Below are positions 58,453 through 64,000 of a stretch of DNA of 64,000 nt, piece after piece. The translations under genes were made by a program, and so were the position numbers. Within the stretch, counting starts at the first letter, position 1, and each line of letters begins with the position of its first letter. The notes beneath the pieces are model-generated. The model had not been told where the DNA came from and did no database searches. It saw only the letters and a list, made by a program, of their open reading frames with translations. This DNA is from Yoonia vestfoldensis (GTDB taxonomy: Bacteria; Pseudomonadota; Alphaproteobacteria; Rhodobacterales; Rhodobacteraceae): assembly GCF_002158905.1 (NCBI RefSeq), contig NZ_CP021431.1, positions 3,039,001-3,103,000 on the forward strand, written 5' to 3'.

Positions 58453-59960
58453 TGAACTGGCGGCAGCGCCTTGGCGCTTTCATTGGTGGGTTCGATGCGG
58501 GTCAACACCACCGACGTCTGCGCGGGTTCCAGGCAACAAGGGCCCATGTCAACGCGCTGATCGCAGCCTCGGGCCCCGACATCACCGCCCGCGCCCGCTG
58601 GCTGGTGCGCAACAATGGCTATGCGGTGAACGCTGTGGAAAGCTGGGCCGCCAATACAGTGGGCGATGGCATCAAGCCGATATCAAAAATAGGCGACGCC
58701 GCGCGCAAGGAAGAGCTGCAGCGGCTGTGGCTTGCATGGACCGACGAGGCTGATGCGGAGGGGCTGACCGACTTCTACGGGTTGCAGCGCCGTGCCGCGC
58801 GCGAGGTGTTTCTGGCCGGCGAGGTGTTTTTCCGCATCCGCATGCGCCGCCCAGGCGATGGGCTGACCGTCCCCCTGCAGCTGCAGATGTTGCCTGCAGA
58901 GATGTTGCCACTGGAGCAAACTGGCATCGCCGCGAACGGGAATGCCATCCGGCAGGGCATTGAGTTCGACCGCATTGGACGGCGCGTCGCCTATCACTTT
59001 TTCCGCCGCCATCCAGGCGACAGCACCGATCCGGGGTTGGCAGGGGAGATTGTCCGCGTGCCCGCATCTGAGGTCATCCATGTCATTGATCCCGTCGAGG
59101 GTGGGCAGCTGCGCGGTGTGTCGAAACTAGCGCCCGCCATCGTGAAGCTGTTCCTGCTCGATCAGTACGACGACGCCGAGCTCGACCGAAAGAAGGTCGC
59201 CGCAATGTATGCAATGTTTGTGACCTCCCCGGCCCCGGAGAACCCCCTTGCCCCTGCCGAGGATGATGAGATGCCTGCCGGGGTCGAAATCAGCCCTGGC
59301 CAGATCGTGCGGCTGGACCCAGGCGAAGATGTAACCGTCGGACAGCCTGCCGACAGCGGTGGAACCTATGAGCCGTTCCAGTACCGGACCTTGCTGCAAA
59401 TCTCGGCAGCACTTGGAATCCCCTACCCCTATATTGCCAATGATATGGTGAAGGGGAATTTCTCGAACTCGCGTCTCGCTCTGATCGAATTCCGCCGCCG
59501 GGTCTCGGCTTGGCAACACTCGGTGATGGTGTATCAGCTCTGCCGCCCCGTTTATGCGCGCTGGATGGATGCCGCCGTGCTGTCGGGCGCACTAACCCTG
59601 CCCGGCTATGAGGCCAACCGCATACGGCTGCTGACCGCAGATTGGCTCCCCACCAAATGGGACTGGGTGGATCCGCTGAAAGACGCCAATGCCGAAATCG
59701 CCTCGATCGAAGCAGGGCTGAAATCGCGCACCCAAGCCATCGCCGAGCGTGGCTATGACGCCGAACAGGTCGATCGCGAAATCGCTGCAGAACGTGCGCG
59801 CGAGCGCGCGCTCGGCCTTGACTTCCGCCGGCCGGGCTCTCCTGCGCAGGGCGTGCAGGCTGTACAGGTCAACGATGACGACAGCGAAGATGATGATAGC
59901 AGCGATGACACAGCCGATGACGTGACTGCGCGTTCTCGCACAGCTGAGGACCAATCCTGA
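58452..59960 (+). CDS. Phage portal protein, lambda gpB family
   Basis: The product has 502 residues from the ATG at 58452 (AAGGA six bases upstream; a GTG at 58449 is just in front). Seen: RARWLVRNNGYAVNAVESWAANTVGDGIKP and LPAEMLPLEQTG, then VSKLAPAIVKLFLLDQYDDAELDRKK, ISAALGIPYPYIANDMVKGNFSNSRLALIEFRR. Portal dodecamers form the DNA entry vertex. An acidic Asp/Ser tail ends the protein. It overlaps the protease gene by 1 bp (TGATG). Confidence 0.95.
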   Translation: MNWRQRLGAFIGGFDAGQHHRRLRGFQATRAHVNALIAASGPDITARARWLVRNNGYAVNAVESWAANTVGDGIKPISKIGDAARKEELQRLWLAWTDEADAEGLTDFYGLQRRAAREVFLAGEVFFRIRMRRPGDGLTVPLQLQMLPAEMLPLEQTGIAANGNAIRQGIEFDRIGRRVAYHFFRRHPGDSTDPGLAGEIVRVPASEVIHVIDPVEGGQLRGVSKLAPAIVKLFLLDQYDDAELDRKKVAAMYAMFVTSPAPENPLAPAEDDEMPAGVEISPGQIVRLDPGEDVTVGQPADSGGTYEPFQYRTLLQISAALGIPYPYIANDMVKGNFSNSRLALIEFRRRVSAWQHSVMVYQLCRPVYARWMDAAVLSGALTLPGYEANRIRLLTADWLPTKWDWVDPLKDANAEIASIEAGLKSRTQAIAERGYDAEQVDREIAAERARERALGLDFRRPGSPAQGVQAVQVNDDDSEDDDSSDDTADDVTARSRTAEDQS

Positions 59961-61456
59961 TGCTCCACGCCCGCATTGCCGCACGCGCGTTCAATACGCC
60001 GCTGCTTGTTGAACCCTCCAAAGCCATGGCGTTTCTGTCCGGACTTGGGCCGCGCATCCTTGGGCGACAGGTCGAACTGTCAGGCAGCGATGTGACCGAT
60101 ACGCCCGGCACCGCCGCCCTACCCACCCGCGCCAGCATTCTCGCAGGGAACCTCGCCGAGCGCCTGCGCCAACATGGCGATGCGCCCTACCCGGTTGTAG
60201 ATGGCATCGCTGTGATCGAGATCGCGGGCGTGCTGATCCATCGCGGCAGCTGGATCGGGCAGTCGTCAGGCCAGACCAGCTACGAAGGGATCGCGGCACA
60301 GATCGACGCTGCAGCCAGCGATCCGGCCGTGCGCGGTATTGCGCTGGACATCGATAGTTTCGGCGGTGAGGTCGCTGGCGTCTTTGATCTCGCAGATCGC
60401 ATTCGGGCCATTCGGGGCAGCAAGCCGGTCTGGGCCTTTGTCGCAGAACACGCTTTCTCGGCGGGATATGCGCTCGCCTCACAGGCCAATCGCATCCTGC
60501 TGCCGCGGACCGGTGCGGTCGGCAGCATCGGCGTGGTCGTTATGCATGCCGATCTGAGCGGACAGCTAGATCAGGACGGCGTGCGCGTCACCCTGATCCA
60601 CTCGGGCCGCCACAAAGTCGATGGCAATCCGTATGCGCCGCTGCCAGAGGCGGTGCAGGGCGATATTCAGCGCGAGATCGATGTGCTGCGGTTTCTCTTC
60701 GCCGAAACCGTCGCCGCCGGCCGTGCAGGGCGGCTGAGCCAGGAGGCAGCGCTGGCGACCGAGGCCGCAACCTGTCGCGGGGCGGATGCTGTGGCTGTAG
60801 GTCTCGCCGATGAAGTCATCGATCTCACCCGTGGCTTCAGCGCCTTTCGGCAAGCTGTGAGAAGCCGGCCCGTTTCCATGATGACGCGTTCAACCACCGC
60901 ATCAGCCCGCCAATCAGTTACCCAACCCATCACCCGAAAGGACACCACCATGGCCCACACGCCTGACCCTGAAAACACGCCGCCAGAGGATGTCGATTAT
61001 GCAAAGCTGGATGATCAAGGAGATACTGATCTTGCTACGCCAGCCGCTGATGTCGACGTGGTGGTACCCACCACACCTGCAGCGCGTAAGACACCGACCT
61101 CTTCAGCAGCATCGTCAGTTGAACCCACCCCCGCGCCATCTGCATCATCCGCACCTGTTGCCGCAGCGACTGGCGATCTGGCAGCACTTACAGCGCAGTT
61201 GCGCGAGGCCGCGGCAGAGATTGCCGAGATCGCGGCGCAAGCAGGGCGCCTTGGCATTGCAATCGATGCAGCAAAAGCTCTTCGTGACGGTACAGCACCT
61301 GAGGCTTTGCGCGCACAGGTACTCCAACGCGCAGCCACTGCAGCTGATGCCCGTGATATCGTGGCAGCCCCGCCATCACCCATTCTCCCCAAATCCGCTG
61401 AAAGCCCGATTGTGGCGGCCGCGAAGAAGGCCGCATCGGCTGGCAGCAGGCACTGA
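59960..61456 (+). CDS. S49-family prohead protease with C-terminal scaffold (lambda gpC-like)
   Basis: The product has 498 residues. The N-terminal two thirds are an SppA-like S49 protease: IALDIDSFGGEVAG, Ser167 in AFSAGYALASQ (nucleophile) and Lys219 in SGRHKVDGNPY (general base). The C-terminal third (from 331) is acidic then Ala/Pro/Ser-rich and helical, as expected of a scaffold. An internal in-frame ATG at 60950 with AAAGGA in front probably yields the scaffold alone, as with lambda C and Nu3. Confidence 0.92.
   Translation: MLHARIAARAFNTPLLVEPSKAMAFLSGLGPRILGRQVELSGSDVTDTPGTAALPTRASILAGNLAERLRQHGDAPYPVVDGIAVIEIAGVLIHRGSWIGQSSGQTSYEGIAAQIDAAASDPAVRGIALDIDSFGGEVAGVFDLADRIRAIRGSKPVWAFVAEHAFSAGYALASQANRILLPRTGAVGSIGVVVMHADLSGQLDQDGVRVTLIHSGRHKVDGNPYAPLPEAVQGDIQREIDVLRFLFAETVAAGRAGRLSQEAALATEAATCRGADAVAVGLADEVIDLTRGFSAFRQAVRSRPVSMMTRSTTASARQSVTQPITRKDTTMAHTPDPENTPPEDVDYAKLDDQGDTDLATPAADVDVVVPTTPAARKTPTSSAASSVEPTPAPSASSAPVAAATGDLAALTAQLREAAAEIAEIAAQAGRLGIAIDAAKALRDGTAPEALRAQVLQRAATAADARDIVAAPPSPILPKSAESPIVAAAKKAASAGSRH
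60950..61456 (+). CDS. Nested scaffold protein (lambda Nu3-like), same frame as the protease
   Basis: The product has 168 residues, identical to the C-terminus of the protease gene, from the ATG at 60950. AAAGGA stands at 60937-60942 with about seven bases to the ATG. The content (MAHTPDPENTPPEDVDYAKL, then a long helical GDLAALTAQLREAAAEIAEI segment) fits a removable scaffold. Internal initiation is inferred from the ribosome site and the lambda precedent. Confidence 0.6.
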   Translation: MAHTPDPENTPPEDVDYAKLDDQGDTDLATPAADVDVVVPTTPAARKTPTSSAASSVEPTPAPSASSAPVAAATGDLAALTAQLREAAAEIAEIAAQAGRLGIAIDAAKALRDGTAPEALRAQVLQRAATAADARDIVAAPPSPILPKSAESPIVAAAKKAASAGSRH

Positions 61457-61493
61457 AACACCGAGCTCAGAGCCTGACGCCCGGCCACCTGAT

Positions 61494-61530
61494 CCCCCAC
61501 CGATCCTCCCCGGTGGGGGATTTCTTTTAT
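61494..61530 (+). terminator. Rho-independent-type terminator between scaffold and decoration genes
   Basis: A nine-bp stem CCCCCACCG (61494-61502) / CGGTGGGGG (61511-61519) with an eight-base loop is followed by ATTTCTTTTAT. It lies 38 bp after the protease/scaffold stop and 25 bp before the decoration protein. A partial terminator here would set the ratio of early head to capsid messages, or a separate capsid promoter may exist. Confidence 0.75.
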
Positions 61531-61554
61531 CTCCTGACCACAAGGATCCCCAAC

Positions 61555-61935
61555 ATGAATGTTCTCAGAAAGCCTCCCAGCACAGGCGATATGCTGAAAT
61601 ACGAGCTCAACCCAAACTTCACCCGCGAAACGATCACCCTGCTGGCAGGCGCCGCCTATCCCGTTGGCGCCGTGCTCGGCCGGATTACCGCCAGCGGCAA
61701 ATACAAGCTTGCGTCCTCAGGTGGCACAGATGGTGCGCAAACCGCAGCGGCTGTTCTGCTCTACGCAGCTGATGCCACGTCCGCTGATGCGACAGGATCG
61801 GTTGTCATGCGCGGCCCCGCCATCGTCTCAAAAGCGGCACTGGTCTTTGACGCCACCGTCGATGACGCAGCGAAGATTGCCACCAAGCACGGCCAGCTCG
61901 CTGCGCTGGGCATCATCCCGCGCGATACCGCCTGA
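61555..61935 (+). CDS. Head decoration protein (gpD-like)
   Basis: The product has 126 residues from the ATG at 61555. NPNFTRETITLLAGAAYPVGAVLGRITASGKYKL and AAAVLLYAADATSADATGSVVMRGPAIVS match the lambda gpD / PF02924 beta-tadpole. It stabilises the expanded capsid. It is followed by the major capsid gene, as in lambda. Confidence 0.92.
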   Translation: MNVLRKPPSTGDMLKYELNPNFTRETITLLAGAAYPVGAVLGRITASGKYKLASSGGTDGAQTAAAVLLYAADATSADATGSVVMRGPAIVSKAALVFDATVDDAAKIATKHGQLAALGIIPRDTA

Positions 61936-62001
61936 TTAGGCAGATCTCCCTTCTCATCATTGCGCTTGCGCACATCACCCCCTCATTCTCCGGAGTTTCC
62001 C

Positions 62002-63024
62002 ATGACCATCACCCGCAACCCGTTTGACGCGGGCGGCTATTCGCTCGCCGAGATGACGCAGGCCATCAACATCCTGCCCAATCTCTATACCCGTCTGGGC
62101 CAGCTTGGCCTGTTCCGCTTTCAAGGTGTCACACAGCGCTCTGTTGTCATCGAGCAGCGTGAGGGCGTACTCAGCCTTCTACCATCGGTTCCGCTGGGTG
62201 CGCCGGCAACGTTGGGCACGCGCGAGTTGCGGTCCATGCGCAGCTTTAGCCTGCCATGGATCCCGCATGACGACATCATCCTTCCTGGAGATATCCAGGG
62301 TGTACCTGCGCTTGGCATGTCAGACATGGCTGACCCATTAACCGAGGTAATGACCGAAAAGCTCACAGTGATGCGGCGTAAACACGCACAGACACGCGAG
62401 TACATGGAGATGAATGCGCTGCGCGGTATCGTCAAGGACGGCGCGGGTAGCACACTTTATGATTATTTTGCTGAGTTTGGCCTTGAGCAAATCTCCGTCG
62501 ATTTTGCCTTTGGCACAGCCGGCAGCAACATCCAGGCAAAGATCCGCACCGTGCTGCGCGCAATCGAAGATAACCTCATGGGCGAGACCATGAGCACCGC
62601 CCATGCACTGGTCAGTTCGGAGTTCTTTGACAAGCTGATCAGCCACCCCAAAACCGAAGACGCCTACAAGTTCTTTTCAGCCTCTGGCGGGCAACCGTTG
62701 AGAGACGACATGCGGCGAGCCTTTCCTTTTGGCGGCCTTCTGTTCGAGGAATATAACGGCCGTGCTCCGCTGTCGAACGGCACGACAGAGCGCTTCATTG
62801 GTGTGGGCGAAGGGATCGCTTTTCCGCTGGGCACTTTCGATACGTTTACGACCTACGGCGGCCCCGCCAATCTGCTGGAGGCCGCGAATACAGTCGGCTT
62901 GCCGCTCTATGCCCGCCAGCAAGTTGATGCCAAGGGGCGTTGGATTGATTTGATGACAGAGGCATCCATCCTACCGGTCAACAAGCGGCCGCGGTTGGCG
63001 ATCCGTTTGCACTCTAGCAACTGA
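62002..63024 (+). CDS. Major capsid protein E family
   Basis: The product has 340 residues from the ATG at 62002 with CGGAG six bases upstream. MTITRNPFDAGGYSLAEMTQAINILPN, then RRKHAQTREYMEMNALRG (the family's long helix) and FPFGGLLFEEYNG, with GEGIAFPLGT, match PF03864 (lambda gpE). Length is normal. Confidence 0.95.
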   Translation: MTITRNPFDAGGYSLAEMTQAINILPNLYTRLGQLGLFRFQGVTQRSVVIEQREGVLSLLPSVPLGAPATLGTRELRSMRSFSLPWIPHDDIILPGDIQGVPALGMSDMADPLTEVMTEKLTVMRRKHAQTREYMEMNALRGIVKDGAGSTLYDYFAEFGLEQISVDFAFGTAGSNIQAKIRTVLRAIEDNLMGETMSTAHALVSSEFFDKLISHPKTEDAYKFFSASGGQPLRDDMRRAFPFGGLLFEEYNGRAPLSNGTTERFIGVGEGIAFPLGTFDTFTTYGGPANLLEAANTVGLPLYARQQVDAKGRWIDLMTEASILPVNKRPRLAIRLHSSN

Positions 63025-63036
63025 AGCTGAACGGGC

Positions 63037-63381
63037 ATGACGGCATTCGTTGCAGCGCTTGATTTGCTTTTTGCCGATCCGAACCTTTCCACCCCGGCGC
63101 TCTACCAGCAGGCGGGGATCGGGGTGGAACAGCCGCTCCGCGTGATGCGGCGCAGCCCTGACCGCATGGTCGAGTTTGGCGCCGCGCGCCTGGTCAGTGA
63201 CAGCGTGGTTCTGGATGTCCGTGTGAGCGATTGTCCGGAACTGGCCGCAGGGGATCGGTTCGAGATCGCAGGCGAGATCTTTGTGGTGCAAGGCACGCCG
63301 AAGCGCGACCGCGAGCGGCTGGTCTGGACGGTGGAGTTGCTGCCATGGTGGCCTGACCCGCATGCTGATGTCACGGGCTAA
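63037..63381 (+). CDS. Head-tail joining protein
   Basis: The product has 114 residues: ALDLLFADPNLSTPALYQQAG, VMRRSPDRMVEFGAARLV and AGDRFEIAGEIFVVQGTPKRDRERLVWTVEL. It resembles the small beta-rich gpFII-like connector proteins encoded just after the capsid gene. Twelve bases separate it from the capsid stop. Confidence 0.75.
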   Translation: MTAFVAALDLLFADPNLSTPALYQQAGIGVEQPLRVMRRSPDRMVEFGAARLVSDSVVLDVRVSDCPELAAGDRFEIAGEIFVVQGTPKRDRERLVWTVELLPWWPDPHADVTG

Positions 63382-63603
63382 AGAAGGGGCGCGCGCATGA
63401 TCAGCACCTGATCCGTCAAACATCTTTGGCCTCTATCGTCGCGTTTGTGTCGCTTCATTTGAGGCTTCATTGGGGCAGTAGATCATTTGCGGGGCTCTTT
63501 TGCGTGCTCGCAATACTTTTGAACTGCGCGAGGCGAACGGGATAGATTGACCCAAGCCGCTTGCACCTCGTTTCATTGCACCTTGTCTTGGAAGGGAAAC
63601 CTG

Positions 63604-63801
63604 ATGCGCCAAAAGCTACGAGAAATCCGCTGTGTTTGCGCAAAGGGCCAAGAGGTGCTTGTCATCGAATGGGGCTTTGGCGCCTCTGCGGCGGATCAGA
63701 AATCCAGCCGGGAGTTTCGGTTGGAAGACGGATCACCTGTGAATTACATCGGCAGTGCCTTTGAACACTTTTACACAGGGCAAGTCTTTACGCCGGTCTG
63801 A
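63604..63801 (+). CDS. Small hypothetical phage protein
   Basis: The product has 65 residues from the ATG at 63604 with AGGG eight bases upstream: MRQKLREIRCVCAKGQEVLV, IEWGFGASAADQ and AFEHFYTGQVFTPV. No family recognised. The ~220 bp before it (63382-63603) hold no supported gene. Confidence 0.5.
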   Translation: MRQKLREIRCVCAKGQEVLVIEWGFGASAADQKSSREFRLEDGSPVNYIGSAFEHFYTGQVFTPV

Positions 63802-63840
63802 ACATCATCACCAAGCCCACCGATGTAATTGGACACGACC

Positions 63841-64000
63841 ATGAAACTGAATGTCGCAGCTGTGCCCAATTTGGTGGGCATGATGGCTGCTGAAATCACC
63901 GCTGGTGAAAAGGCCGTCACAAAGGCCGTGGGTGACGCGGGCACCAGCCTCAAAACTGCTTGGCGCGCGCAGATCACGGGAGCCGGTCTTGGCCAACGAC
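63841..64000 (+). CDS. Phage minor tail-type protein (DUF6441-like), C-terminus outside the window
   Basis: 53 codons are visible (MKLNVAAVPNLVGMMAAEIT, AGEKAVTKAVGDAGTSLKTAW, ITGAGLGQR), cut by the window end. The pattern of an AGEKAVTKAV helix, then WRAQITGAGLGQRL, is what I recall from DUF6441 phage proteins next to the head-tail genes. The name is from memory and the gene is partial. Confidence 0.6.
   Translation, partial: MKLNVAAVPNLVGMMAAEITAGEKAVTKAVGDAGTSLKTAWRAQITGAGLGQR

Noticed and set aside
6391-64000. A second copy of the tRNA-Met attachment core within the window
   Set aside because: I scanned by eye for the GGTCGTC-T-loop-CCA end on both strands and found no other copy, so the element's right end is probably outside; a computed search would be decisive.
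1-64000. CRISPR arrays, rRNA genes or riboswitches
   Set aside because: No regularly spaced short repeats of array type, no rRNA segments and no convincing riboswitch core were seen.

Overview
The window reads as the chromosome of a high-GC alphaproteobacterium, most likely Rhodobacteraceae. I base this on codon use, the sugar-catabolic genes, an Agrobacterium-like type VI secretion (T6SS) gene set with two TssC paralogues, and a prophage of a kind common in that family. All calls come from reading the sequence; no database search was run.

Layout. (1) 1-6.3 kb: ordinary metabolism. Two Gfo/Idh/MocA oxidoreductases are divergent from a GntR/FCD regulator. A DapA-type sugar-acid dehydratase and an alpha-ketoglutaric-semialdehyde-type dehydrogenase are divergent from a GbpR-like LysR regulator. 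(2) 6.31-6.39 kb: the 3' half of an initiator-type tRNA-Met with its own terminator, cut in the anticodon stem. This marks the left edge of an integrated element. (3) 6.7-11.4 kb: cargo consisting of a RloC/PrrC-like AAA_13 ATPase with a CxxC hook, a WYL regulator and a small putative DNA-binding protein. (4) 11.4-15.9 kb: tyrosine integrase, excisionase-like protein, VRR-NUC nuclease and a replication initiator-like gene carrying an internal origin (DnaA box plus iterons). This is a phage early/replication module. (5) 16.0-20.2 kb: a methyltransferase coupled to a HIT-PLD-helicase-DUF3427 gene that is frameshifted, then a small membrane protein. (6) 20.2-50.9 kb: a complete T6SS locus holding all 13 core components, bounded on each side by a copy of a diverged ~250-280 bp direct repeat. 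(7) 51.1-64 kb: phage methylase, terminase, a ccdAB toxin-antitoxin pair, gpW, portal, S49 protease with nested scaffold, decoration, capsid and head-tail genes, running off the right edge.

How the genes fit. The left module (integration and replication, no structural genes) and the right module (methylase and packaging, no integrase) are co-oriented and in the usual prophage order, but they are ~35 kb apart. The simplest reading is one prophage interrupted by cargo, including the whole repeat-bounded T6SS. The T6SS operon itself begins with three translationally coupled genes that are not core T6SS genes: a sensor without an output domain, a sensor-HAMP-MFS fusion, and a periplasmic binding protein. 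It is divergent from a 7TM histidine kinase and an OmpR-type regulator. A second periplasmic binding protein sits between tagH and clpV. I regard this embedded sensing module, in front of a mobile T6SS inside a prophage, as the best candidate for an undescribed system.
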